Source: Chlorobiaceae bacterium
GTDB lineage: Bacteria; Bacteroidota; Chlorobiia; Chlorobiales; Chlorobiaceae
Assembly (NCBI GenBank): GCA_016931495.1
Contig: JAFGER010000073.1
Span: forward strand, 1-61,735
Direction of reading: 5' to 3'
Length of the DNA stretch: 61,735 nucleotides
The position numbers and the translations under genes were made by a program. The notes beneath the pieces are model-generated. The model did no database searches. It saw only the letters and a program-made list of their open reading frames with translations, and was not told the origin of the DNA. Shown here piece after piece: positions 9,268 through 17,377 of the stretch (positions are counted from its first letter, which is position 1; the number at the start of each line of letters is the position of its first letter).

Positions 9268-10302
9268 TCAGCGTGGATTTGGGGCTTTGCTTTGCCGGAA
9301 ATGGTTGCGCAGCAGGGTTGCCATCTGCATCTGAACCCGCTCGCGTTCGTAGGTTGAAAGGAAGTGCTTCAGGCTTTGTTCACCCATGCCGAGGCGCTGG
9401 GCATGATTGGAGACGAGGGTGTCGAACGCAGCCTCCCACTCTTCGTTGGAGGTGGCGAGCAGGCCGCTTTTGCCGTGGATGACCGCGTTCATGTTTGCGC
9501 CTACTGCCGAGGCCACGACCGGTTTGCCGTGCGCCATGTATTGCAGGAGCTTGAAAGCACACTTGCCCCGGCTCCACTCGTCGTCTTCCAGTGGCATGAT
9601 ACCGATATCGATAGAGTCGAGCCAACCGGCTTCGGCCTCTTTCGACCACGGCACGAACTCCCAGCGGGTTTTGAGGCCTTCGGGCATCTTGCCGCTCATC
9701 ACCGAAAAACGAACCGAAGGGTGGCGCTGCTGGATCGCCGAAGCGGCCCGGTCGATCGTCTCAAGGAAATAGAGGTTTCCGCTGTTTCCGATCCAGCCGA
9801 TGGTGACCGGCCGGTCAGCCGGGGCCTGAAACAGCGGTTCTGGATGCTTTTTGTAGGCGGTCGGGACGATGAACGTGTTGTGAAAATTGAACTGTCGGGC
9901 GTAGGCTGCTAGTGCGTCGCTTCCGGCAAACACGAGCGACGAGCGCTTCAGGACGGCATTCAGCCGCCGAATGGTCTGCTTCGAGCCGGGGTGCGTAGGC
10001 TTGGGTTTGGTTTTTCGATAACTTTCAACGGCGTAAAACGCGTCGTCATAGTCGTAGATCAGGCGGCTGTTTTGCGCGATGATGGAGGTGAACAGAGGCG
10101 AAAGCGGCTTGCGTTGCAACCAGACGTAGTCGTAGGACTTGCTCCGGAGCGCAATCGAAAGCTTCTGCGGATAGCTCTTGCTGGTGATGCGTACCGGGTG
10201 AAAATCGATGCCATACTCCTTCCAGAACGGCAGGAACTGGGCGACCCGGTAGCGGTAACTGGCCTGGTTTTCGGCGATATGCAGGCAGAGAATCCTGATC
10301 AT
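9268..10302 (-). CDS. GT4-family glycosyltransferase
   Basis: This 344-residue GT-B fold protein starts MIRILCLHIAENQASYRYRV, with ASYRYRV typical of a subgroup of group 1 glycosyltransferases. Central features are RLIYDYDDAFYA (about 80-91), VFAGSDALAAYA (about 126-137) and TIGWIGNSGNLYFLE (about 158-172). The donor site is DIGIMPLEDDEWSRGKCAFKLLQYMAHGKPVVAS, in which the usual E-x7-E is replaced by a K/R-G-K-x-x-K-L-x-Q-Y-M form. That variant is well known in this subgroup. It is GC-rich and resembles core genes. The substrate is unknown. Confidence 0.87.
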   Translation of the reverse strand: MIRILCLHIAENQASYRYRVAQFLPFWKEYGIDFHPVRITSKSYPQKLSIALRSKSYDYVWLQRKPLSPLFTSIIAQNSRLIYDYDDAFYAVESYRKTKPKPTHPGSKQTIRRLNAVLKRSSLVFAGSDALAAYARQFNFHNTFIVPTAYKKHPEPLFQAPADRPVTIGWIGNSGNLYFLETIDRAASAIQQRHPSVRFSVMSGKMPEGLKTRWEFVPWSKEAEAGWLDSIDIGIMPLEDDEWSRGKCAFKLLQYMAHGKPVVASAVGANMNAVIHGKSGLLATSNEEWEAAFDTLVSNHAQRLGMGEQSLKHFLSTYERERVQMQMATLLRNHFRQSKAPNPR

Positions 10303-10562
10303 GAACAGAGCTGTCTGAGGATCGATTTCGTTCTGGTGTCAAATGGTGTGGTTACTTTTGCCTGAATATACATCAATTTTTGCGTTTTGCTGGTGCTGCT
10401 TTTGTTGTATCGAATGAATACGTAAATTTTTTTGATTATGCATTTTTTTGCCTTCAACGGTCTCAAGCTTGTAAGCTTTTTGACGGAAGACTTTCGACGG
10501 CGGATGCTTTGTTCCATATCCTCGACCATAATTATTCAGGATATTCTGTAGCAATGTGCGCA

Positions 10563-11306
10563 ATGAAAACAAGGGTGGTGATTCTCGGCTCGAAGCCTGG
10601 GGCTGATATTCCGGAGGGTGAGGCGATCTGGTGCGCCAATGGCTCCATTGGCTATTACAAGCAAGAGGTCAGCCGCTTCCCGAAGGTGGTCAGCGTGCTG
10701 AATCCGGATATGATCCATCCGAAAGTGCGCCGGCAAGGGGCTTCGGGTAGGGAGTTTTATGAGCAGCAATACAGGATGATTCTTGATTCGCGGCCCGACC
10801 GGATGATTCTGACCCGAACCAGCAGCTTCGATCTGGTTAAAGGTGAACTTGACGCAGCGGCGTTTGAGGCGCCGGTCAGTGCGATTTCGATCTACGAGCG
10901 GCGGCTGCTGGTTGGCAGGATCAGTGGCTGCTACGATCCCATCGTGACGAGTGATTTTTTCGGCTTGCCGAACAAGACCAAAATACGCTATGCCGGTTCG
11001 CTGGCGAGCACGTTCCTGAAGCGCCTGCTTGACAGAAAAAAGGATTGCGGATCGGCTTTCCGGCCTTCGACAGGCATTCTTGCTCTGGCGCTGGCAATCG
11101 ACGAATACGGCCATGATGCGGACTATGTCATCTGCGGTATCGGCTTGCAGAAGCGGGTCGAGTATCTCGATGGCAGGAACACCGCCAAACGGGCGCTTCA
11201 GCCACATGTTTATGCCGATATCAAGGTGCTCCGCAAGCTCGCCCGACGCTACTCGCTGTTCACCACCGAGCCTGAGCTTGCCTGGCTGATTTCGCCATTG
11301 CGCTGA
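10563..11306 (+). CDS. Uncharacterised protein, remote GT42 sialyltransferase-like (paralog 1)
   Basis: The chosen ATG at 10563 gives 247 residues starting MKTRVVILGSKPGADIPEGE. A longer frame from 10380 is not supported, because the paralog at 16558-17331 begins at the same point. The N-terminal strand plus GSKP turn resembles the nucleotide-binding start of GT42 sialyltransferases (GNGPS). PSTG at 168-171, GIGL, a following Tyr, and H215-V-Y-A-D219 followed by IKVL line up in order with the SGVY, GIDF-Tyr and catalytic His-x4-D motif of Campylobacter Cst-II. I infer a glycosyltransferase of that fold acting in the surrounding glycan locus. This is a motif comparison by eye, not a database match. 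Confidence 0.6.
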   Translation: MKTRVVILGSKPGADIPEGEAIWCANGSIGYYKQEVSRFPKVVSVLNPDMIHPKVRRQGASGREFYEQQYRMILDSRPDRMILTRTSSFDLVKGELDAAAFEAPVSAISIYERRLLVGRISGCYDPIVTSDFFGLPNKTKIRYAGSLASTFLKRLLDRKKDCGSAFRPSTGILALALAIDEYGHDADYVICGIGLQKRVEYLDGRNTAKRALQPHVYADIKVLRKLARRYSLFTTEPELAWLISPLR

Positions 11307-11314
11307 GCCGTGGT

Positions 11315-11402
11315 CGAAATTCTCATGTACTCCGTGTACACTCCAGTGTTCGTGCGCCGTCCGCCTTACATTCGGGTCGCTCATGACACTTTTTTGCGGT
11401 TT
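11315..11402. repeat. Dispersed repeat copy A
   Basis: This segment directly follows the preceding stop codon and is similar to 53225-53312. Shared blocks are AAATTCTCA at the left end and CTCATGACA, a T-run and GCGGT at the right end, with recognisable similarity in the middle (CTCC-GT-TT-G-GCGCC). It does not code for a credible protein. Confidence 0.6.
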
Positions 11403-11494
11403 CACTAAGCAGAAAAAGATATTTTAAGCTAAAAAGCGCTCTGCCAGTTTGGGGAGTATGGTGTTTTTTGTGAAGTAAACAAATCTCGTTTTAA

Positions 11495-12223
11495 ATGGTT
11501 ATGGAAGGTGAAAAAGAAGACGTTAATCTGTTATGGACTGGTGGATGGGAATCTACTTACCGGCTGTGTGAGCTGATTTTTTTGAAAAAAAGAATTGTGA
11601 ACCCGGTTTATATACTGGACCCTGAAAGAAAGTCATTTAGAGAAGAAATTAAGGCTATGGTCGCCATTCGGGGGGAGATAGTAAAAAGAATTTCTTCTGA
11701 TGCATCTTTGTTGAAGCCTCTTCAGATAGTTATAAAGGATGATATTCCACCGAATAAGATTATTACGGAGATGTATGACTCCATTGTAAAAACTTATGGC
11801 GGATTGGGGCGTCAGTTTGAGTGGCTTGCAAGATATGCTGATTGGAAGGATTTGTACAGACTTGAGATTGGTCTTGAGGGTAATACAAATTCTCCCAGAC
11901 GTCCTGTATATGCTCAACTTGAAAAAGAGTTAATTATTAAGGATGAGAGTATGATTTTGGGGAACAAGTTGGACGATCAGTTATTTGATTTTTTCCGGCG
12001 CTTCAGTTTTCCTGTATTTAATTTGAGTAAGGACAAAATATTGCAATTAGCCAAAGGTCAGGATTTTTATGATTTAATGCTGAAAACGTGGTTCTGTCAT
12101 AAGCCTCGAAATGGAAAGCCGTGCGGGAGGTGTTACCCATGTGAGCAGGTGATGCATGAAGGTATGAGTTTTAGAATCCCGTTATCGGGTAAAGTAAGGT
12201 ATGCTTTTAAGAAATTGTTTTAG
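11495..12223 (+). CDS. QueC-like PP-loop ATPase in a glycan locus
   Basis: This 242-residue protein resembles 7-cyano-7-deazaguanine synthase (QueC) and related PP-loop enzymes, which adenylate a carboxylate and replace it with nitrogen. Near the N-terminus NLLWTGGWESTYRL (about 11-24) is a variant of the PP-loop SGG-x-DS. The C-terminal part has TWFC201, then C209-G-R-C212-Y-P-C215, the four-cysteine zinc site of QueC. MILGNKLDDQL replaces the usual central region. The gene is AT-rich, and a GNAT-like gene starts 5 bases after it. The location suggests it amidates or otherwise modifies a sugar or lipid-linked intermediate rather than making queuosine. That is inference. Confidence 0.7.
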   Translation: MVMEGEKEDVNLLWTGGWESTYRLCELIFLKKRIVNPVYILDPERKSFREEIKAMVAIRGEIVKRISSDASLLKPLQIVIKDDIPPNKIITEMYDSIVKTYGGLGRQFEWLARYADWKDLYRLEIGLEGNTNSPRRPVYAQLEKELIIKDESMILGNKLDDQLFDFFRRFSFPVFNLSKDKILQLAKGQDFYDLMLKTWFCHKPRNGKPCGRCYPCEQVMHEGMSFRIPLSGKVRYAFKKLF

Positions 12224-12228
12224 GAAGC

Positions 12229-13230
12229 ATGGGACTTGTAAAAATTGTAGAATTGAAAGTGGTTCGGGGAAAAGAAAGAGTCTCTGGTGAATATCTTAAA
12301 ATACTTTTTTCTGGCAGTCGTTCGGATTTCGATTATATAACGAAAAAAGTATTTGATGGAGATTTTTCTGTTATTGCTCGCAGTAAGATGCCAATGAGCC
12401 TTTTTTTGCTTATGGCCAGAAGCAATTTTTATCAATGTGATTTTGCTCTGTTTCAGTACAGAAGATCTTCTTCAGTAAGGTTGAAAGCGTCAGAGTATTG
12501 TCTTCCTCTTTGGGTGGGCACTACGATATCATTGCCATTGCAGGTGAAGACCAATTCTGCTAAAAACGATATACGAATTATCAGGAAAAATAATCTTCAG
12601 TACAGGGTGACTGATTCTTTAGAATCTATCGATGATTTTTTTGTGAATTTTTGGGTGCCAACCGTAAAAAAACGTTACCCTGAAAAAGATGCAAAAGATA
12701 TTCAAAAAGAGCGCAGAAGCTGGAGTGAATATCGATGTGAGCTGCTTATGGTGAGTGATGGTGGGTGCGATGTATCCGGTGTCCTTATTCGTTATGATGA
12801 TGATTGTCCTTATCTCTGGAGAAATGGATTGAAAAATGGAGATTTGTCTTTATGGAAAAAAGGCGCAATAGCTGCCACGTATTATTATGGTGCTTTGTAT
12901 TTGGGGTCAAAGGGATATAAAGAATTATATCTTGGGTTGTCAAGGGGTTTTTTATCGGATGGAGTGTTTCAGTATAAAAAAAAGTGGGGTGGCGCTGTCA
13001 AGGGTAGAGACCGATATGCTTTTGGTTTGAGGGTATTCAATGATTCAGCAGGGGTTCGTAAATTTTTGACAAACAATCCTGTTTTCTCCTTTTATAATGA
13101 CGGATTGTATTTGACGGTTTTTACCGAGGGCGCGGAGAATCGGGATAAGAATAAATATCTTCTGGACGGCCTTGATGGGGTAAGGTTTGTTGATATAAAT
13201 GCCATGTCGTTTGGTAAAAAAGAACGATAA
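12229..13230 (+). CDS. Acetyltransf_6 (BioF2/FemAB)-like acyltransferase
   Basis: This 333-residue protein looks like a GNAT-fold acyltransferase of the Acetyltransf_6 / FemAB group. A first half carrying DFALFQYRR is followed by a second half with AIAATYYYGALYLGSKGYKEL, LGLSRGFLSDGVFQYKKKWGG (about 222-262). That stretch is the typical helix-strand-helix-YK-x-x-W-G pattern of these enzymes. It starts 5 bases after the QueC-like gene, so the two form one unit. A combined activation and N-acylation of an amino sugar is possible. The gene is AT-rich. No catalytic residue is certain in this family, so the function is an assignment by fold only. Confidence 0.62.
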   Translation: MGLVKIVELKVVRGKERVSGEYLKILFSGSRSDFDYITKKVFDGDFSVIARSKMPMSLFLLMARSNFYQCDFALFQYRRSSSVRLKASEYCLPLWVGTTISLPLQVKTNSAKNDIRIIRKNNLQYRVTDSLESIDDFFVNFWVPTVKKRYPEKDAKDIQKERRSWSEYRCELLMVSDGGCDVSGVLIRYDDDCPYLWRNGLKNGDLSLWKKGAIAATYYYGALYLGSKGYKELYLGLSRGFLSDGVFQYKKKWGGAVKGRDRYAFGLRVFNDSAGVRKFLTNNPVFSFYNDGLYLTVFTEGAENRDKNKYLLDGLDGVRFVDINAMSFGKKER

Positions 13231-13260
13231 TAATCATGTTCTTGGTTCTCTTGAGTTGGG

Positions 13261-14301
13261 TCAAGCGTTCTTTTTTAATTTATTGTATAAGTTGAGCGAT
13301 GGATTGTTATGCTCTTTCCAGTAATTGATCTTATGCTCCCACTTTGCGCCAAGAAGAAAGTCGATTTTTTTTGGTGACAGCTCAAGCCTGCCGGATGCCG
13401 GATAGTGTGTTAATTCTCCAAAATATATTTTATTATTGATTTCATACAGGTCAACTCTTACAAAGTCAAATGGTCTGGATAGCTTTTCGGCAATAGCAAT
13501 CATTTTTTCAAGCATGATAGGCTTTTCTACCTTTGGTCCGTATTTGTTTTTCCATTGTATGGTTTGGTATTGCCATTTGGTGTCATAAAAACTGCATGTC
13601 AGTTCGTCTTTGCGATCGCTATAAACCTGGATAAGTTCGCATTGGCCGTTTATCATCAGGAACTTGAAGTCTTTCAGCGGTGTTTTGCCGGAATCCTCGA
13701 GAGATTTTTCTATGATGAAGAGTCTTGGGATATTTTGATAAGCCCATTCATAGGCAAAAAGACCGTATGGTTTTGATAGCCAGTGGTTGAGTTGCTTTAT
13801 TATGCTATTCTTTTTTGCTGGATGGTTTTTGTCGATAAAGATGTTTGTTTTTGATGCATGATTGGTTTTGATGACATAGGCTTCGGGCAATTTTTCAAAC
13901 GGGATTTCCTTGGGATTATGCCCAACATACAACAGTGGAACAAGTATTTCGTTTGCTGTTTTGCTTCCTAATGTCAAACGGATGTATTCTCTGACTCTGT
14001 ACTTGTCGGCCGTGATCGTCAGGAGAGGATTTCTGTCGTTGAGTTTTTTCCAGACGATTTTCTGGTTAAGGCTTTCAGGCTTGTCAAGATCAAGATGATA
14101 GCCAAGTTTTGTGAAAAAACGTTCTTTTTCCTTTTTGTGTTTTGTGATTTGTTCTCTTAAAGAAAAGATATGCCAGTTTGCGGCTCGAAAAAACTCCTTA
14201 ATTTGAAAAGAGTTGTAATGCGATGGTTTCTTTCGGGCAGGGGAAGCAAGAGATTCTATCTGCTGTATCATATCCATCCGTACTGACTGGTTTTTGATCA
14301 C
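13261..14301 (-). CDS. TupA-like ATP-grasp protein
   Basis: This 346-residue protein matches the ATP-grasp TupA family (PF14305), found in capsule, teichuronopeptide and exopolysaccharide clusters. Recognisable segments are TADKYRVREYI (about 95-105), EAYVIKTNHAS (about 142-152), DFKFLMINGQCELIQVYSDR (about 212-231), PFDFVRVDLYEINNKIYFGELTHYPASG (about 276-303) and a C-terminal LGAKWE. The Lys, Asp and Glu positions of the ATP-grasp site are present. Known or supposed activity is ATP-dependent ligation of an amino acid to a glycan or peptide. It converges with the QueC-like/GNAT pair and shares their AT-rich composition, so the three may be one imported module. Confidence 0.8.
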   Translation of the reverse strand: MIKNQSVRMDMIQQIESLASPARKKPSHYNSFQIKEFFRAANWHIFSLREQITKHKKEKERFFTKLGYHLDLDKPESLNQKIVWKKLNDRNPLLTITADKYRVREYIRLTLGSKTANEILVPLLYVGHNPKEIPFEKLPEAYVIKTNHASKTNIFIDKNHPAKKNSIIKQLNHWLSKPYGLFAYEWAYQNIPRLFIIEKSLEDSGKTPLKDFKFLMINGQCELIQVYSDRKDELTCSFYDTKWQYQTIQWKNKYGPKVEKPIMLEKMIAIAEKLSRPFDFVRVDLYEINNKIYFGELTHYPASGRLELSPKKIDFLLGAKWEHKINYWKEHNNPSLNLYNKLKKNA

Positions 14302-14954
14302 GTTATTTAGAAAAATGATGGGGCGGACCGGTAATGACTTCGGGGTCGAATGAGCCGCTGTGCTTCAAGAGCAGATTGTGTGGGCGGAAGCGCTTGTTGT
14401 TTATTTCGATCAATAAGGGTTTTTTTCTGCCGGACAAGCAGTATGGTGTCGGTGCAGGAGCTGAAACCATACTGCTTGAACGGAAAGAGTCGTTTGAGGC
14501 TTTGGGTGGCAGTTTTGCGTGCTTGCCGGATTGAGTCGCAGGCCGTGTTTTTGTTGATTCGTGAATAATACGCCAGTGCGAATACTGCACAAGCGTTTTG
14601 TGTTGGTGTTATGAGCGTGTTATCGGTCCGGTGCGTGAGGCCACCTGGAGGGGAGGAGCGTTTAGCGCAGCGGATTATAAAGGTTTGCTTTTTCACCAGA
14701 TGATGTATTGAGGCTTTTGCATGGTGTATTGCCAGAGCCGACGCCTGTCTTGTTTTCTGTATGGATTCGCTCTATGCCTCTCTGTACGGTTGTTCCGTAG
14801 CCGGTTTGCTGCCTTGGTGAGCTGGCGGTGGTAACCGCGTTTTCACGGAAGGTCATCGCCTGACTTAATCACCATATAGGTGGCATCTAAAAAAATATTA
14901 ACACAATATAGGAAAATCGGTGTGGCTTTACCAATGGTTTATCCATCTGGATGG
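14302..14954. other. 653-base gene-free stretch with an inverted repeat
   Basis: Several short frames overlap here on both strands, but none has a credible family resemblance, codon use or ribosome binding site. The only clear structure is the inverted repeat at 14435-14478. The stretch may be the debris of former genes at a junction between imported modules. That is a guess from its position between the TupA-like and GT9 genes. Confidence 0.5.
14435..14478. repeat. Perfect 13-bp inverted repeat with 18-base loop
   Basis: CAAGCAGTATGGT at 14435-14447 is the exact reverse complement of ACCATACTGCTTG at 14466-14478. No T-run follows on either strand, so it is not a standard terminator. It could be a small RNA element or a remnant of a mobile element end. 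Confidence 0.75.
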
Positions 14955-16091
14955 TCATGCCACAAGCAGCTTGTTCATCGCCGTGGCGAGTGCTTCGGGT
15001 TCAATGTCACTGACCTGGCCGGTCGTCGAGATGACCAGCTCGTACGGCACGGCGTAGGGGCCGAAGCGCGAGATATCCTGCGGCGCTTCGCGATACAGGC
15101 CGGCGATGGGGATGCCGGCTCCCGAGGCGACATGCACCATCGAGGTGTCGGGCGTGACCAGCAGCCGGAGCGTCGCCACGATGAGGCTCGCTTCGTACAG
15201 GTTGCGGGTGGGCGGTGTGGCGATGACGTTCGGGCAGGCGGCTTCGAGGCGGCGCTTTGCTTCGGTGTCGCCTGGCCCGGAGAGCACCACGAAGCGTTCA
15301 CCGGCAAAGCGGTCGAGCAGTGTTTTCCACTTCGGTTCCGTCCAGAGGCGGTTGGGCTGGCCAGCACTGATGTTGATGCCTATCGGCTTTGCGCTTTTCA
15401 GCCGGGGCAGCAGCTGTTTGACCTCCTCCGATACCGGCATTGCCGGAAGCGACGGGCGGCAATCCCCGACTCCGGCGGGAATGCCGAGCACCTTGAGCAG
15501 GGCGCAGTTTTTCAGCGCCATGTGGCTGTGGTACTCCATATCGATCAGCCAGTCGTACAGCCCCTCGTGAAACGGGTTGGCGTGGCCGACCTTGAAGCGC
15601 GCCGGAATGATGGCGGTCTGGAGCAGAAAGTGGGTCGATGGGTGATCCTTGGTGTTGAACAGCAGGTCAAACCGTGCCGAGCGCACCGCTCTCAGATAGC
15701 GTAACGGCTTTTTTTTTGCCATGTGCACCGCGGTCACCTCCGGATCGTTCATGAAGAATCCCGCGGAGGCGCGGCTGAAGGCGATGATGTGGATCCGGAG
15801 ATCGGGAAACGCCCGGCGCAGATTCCGGATGAGCGGGGTGAGCAGCACGCAATCGCCGAGCTTCTCCTGGGCGAGGATCGCGATGGAGTTCAGCGGCCCG
15901 CTGAATGTGGCGCTGCCGCTTCTTGCGGGCAGGAGGCGTTGCAGCAGGCCTGCAAAGGCCTGACGGAACTGCCGTTTTTTCTTTTTTCGGGGCTTCATCT
16001 CCGGGCTGATTTTCCGGGAAACATTCAGGATTCTGCGTTCATGATCGCGTGATTGAGGAATCAATGTACGCCATTTTTCATCTTTATGCAT
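14955..16091 (-). CDS. GT9 heptosyltransferase-like glycosyltransferase
   Basis: This 378-residue protein is a second GT9 family enzyme of the locus. A basic N-terminal tail of about 65 residues (KPRKKKKRQFR) precedes the domain, which starts SIAILAQEKLGDCVLLTPLIRNL. The donor half contains PIGINISAGQPNRLWTEPKW (about 245-264), FVVLSGPGD, and LVTPDTSMVHVASGAGIPIAGLY (about 320-342), the family's nucleotide-sugar motif in a T-P-D-T-S form. It is GC-rich, in contrast to the other GT9 gene at 2821-3891. The start may be one of the internal Met codons, for example the MKPRKKKK position. It likely adds a sugar to LPS core or a related acceptor. Confidence 0.85.
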   Translation of the reverse strand: MHKDEKWRTLIPQSRDHERRILNVSRKISPEMKPRKKKKRQFRQAFAGLLQRLLPARSGSATFSGPLNSIAILAQEKLGDCVLLTPLIRNLRRAFPDLRIHIIAFSRASAGFFMNDPEVTAVHMAKKKPLRYLRAVRSARFDLLFNTKDHPSTHFLLQTAIIPARFKVGHANPFHEGLYDWLIDMEYHSHMALKNCALLKVLGIPAGVGDCRPSLPAMPVSEEVKQLLPRLKSAKPIGINISAGQPNRLWTEPKWKTLLDRFAGERFVVLSGPGDTEAKRRLEAACPNVIATPPTRNLYEASLIVATLRLLVTPDTSMVHVASGAGIPIAGLYREAPQDISRFGPYAVPYELVISTTGQVSDIEPEALATAMNKLLVA

Positions 16092-16557
16092 AGTCGTCGA
16101 TTTCTCATAGAGGGCATGGCATCTCGTCTGAAAAACGCCGTGTGATCATGGCAGGTGCCGATGGCGTGAAGCGATTGAAAATTTTGAGAAGTTTTTACCT
16201 GTTCGCTCACGGACTTCTTGTGCCTGACAGATATTTTCGGGAAGGGCGAGCTGCGTGGTCGAATAAAGTGCGGTGATCGTGCTTTTCGGTTATCGGCTGA
16301 TTCCTTTCAGATGCCTTATTCCTCCGGCCAGCGAACGTCGCAAAGAAATGCTTGAATCGGGTCTGTCATTCTGAATGGCGAAAAGCGGAATGAAGCATCC
16401 ATCTTGTTAAAAAAAGAATTTCGGATTCTTCGCTACGCCCGGAATGACATCAGGACAAGCTCATGGTCAAACCGGCGCTGGCGCCTTTAATCGCCAGATT
16501 ATGAATCAGCTCCAACAAATCTGTACAGGGCAACGCTTTTTTCCGGCAAGTTAAAGT
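16092..16557. other. 466-base gene-free stretch with a repeat element
   Basis: No credible coding frame crosses this interval. It lies between the divergent GT9 and GT42-like genes, so promoters for both must lie here. I see no convincing -35/-10 pair. The right half holds the inverted-repeat element at 16364-16449. Confidence 0.5.
16364..16449. repeat. Inverted-repeat element (TGTCATTC ... GAATGACA)
   Basis: The element begins TGTCATTCTG and ends CCCGGAATGACA, giving 8-base perfect terminal inverted repeats with further imperfect pairing inside (GAAGCATCC near the left, GGATTCTTCGCTACG on the right). The sequence style TGTCATTC-n-GAAGAATCC is that of a family of small dispersed palindromic elements seen in many bacterial genomes. 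It has no coding content. Confidence 0.7.
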
Positions 16558-17331
16558 ATGAAAAGAATTGTCGTTATCGGCTCGAAACCGAATGCGGTCA
16601 TTCCTGACGGCGATACTGTTTACTGCGCGAATGTTTCGATCGTGTATTATGCCGACCAGGTGGCCCGATTCAGACAGATCGTCAATGTCATAACTCCGAA
16701 GGCCATTGCCGATCAGAAGCCACGAAACAGCTCTGGCGAGCAGGATTGCTATACAAAGCGGTGGGAGGCGATGCTGGCCGCATGGCGGGCGCAACTGGTC
16801 ATTCTTGAGAGCAGCAATGCGAGCCGGATGATCGAAGGTTTGCGGAACGCCGGCTATGATGCTCCGATAAGCTCGATCAGCCACCAGGAACGCCGCAAGC
16901 TTGTTTCGCGGGTTTCCGGATGCGACGATCCGATTCTCTCCGCCGAATTTTTCCGTCTTCCGCCAAAACTGCAAGCCAGGTATGCCGGTTCCGCTATCAG
17001 CATCACGCTGAAAAGGATTTTCGATCAGGGCAAAACCTGCAATCCCATTTTCAGGCCATCGACAGGGATCATCTCCTTGCTCTACGCTCTCGATCAGCAT
17101 GGGCCCGACTGCGAATATGTTGTCGCGGGCATCGGCATGAATAATCGCAGTGTCTATATCCATTCCGAACGCACTTCGGCGCAACGCACTTCCGGCGCTT
17201 CTATCCCGCCGCATGTGTTCGCGGATCGTAAAGTTCTGCAAGCCGTCTCGAACAGATACCGCATCACGACCACTGAGCCCGAATTGATGGGCATCTTGCC
17301 GCCATTTGCAGGCGGGGAGCATAGCCGATGA
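16558..17331 (+). CDS. Uncharacterised protein, remote GT42 sialyltransferase-like (paralog 2)
   Basis: This 257-residue protein is a clear paralog of the one at 10563-11306. Both start with a strand plus GSKP turn (MKRIVVIGSKPNAVIPDGD), share ISGCYDP/VSGCDDP, FRPSTGI, GIG and a HV-[FY]-AD segment, and end with TTEPEL. PSTG is at 167-170 and H219-V-F-A-D223 follows, with GIGM and a Tyr between. These landmarks match the order of the GT42 sialyltransferase active site. The gene is GC-rich like its paralog, so the pair may be old in this genome. The function is inferred as a glycosyltransferase of the same glycan locus. Confidence 0.6.
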   Translation: MKRIVVIGSKPNAVIPDGDTVYCANVSIVYYADQVARFRQIVNVITPKAIADQKPRNSSGEQDCYTKRWEAMLAAWRAQLVILESSNASRMIEGLRNAGYDAPISSISHQERRKLVSRVSGCDDPILSAEFFRLPPKLQARYAGSAISITLKRIFDQGKTCNPIFRPSTGIISLLYALDQHGPDCEYVVAGIGMNNRSVYIHSERTSAQRTSGASIPPHVFADRKVLQAVSNRYRITTTEPELMGILPPFAGGEHSR

Positions 17332-17377
17332 GCATTCGGGCCGGTAACGGATGCGGCCTGCCGTGTTTTTTTGTCGC

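Noticed and set aside
9100-9357. Plus-strand frame around the 12-bp palindrome
   Set aside because: Its sequence is Arg/Gly/Trp-rich with no family match and runs into the GT4 gene on the opposite strand.
14303-14590. 95-codon minus-strand frame ending in a segment with LLIEINNKRFRPHNLLL
   Set aside because: It contains the inverted repeat as coding sequence and has no recognised match or start signal. It may be a decayed gene but cannot be supported.
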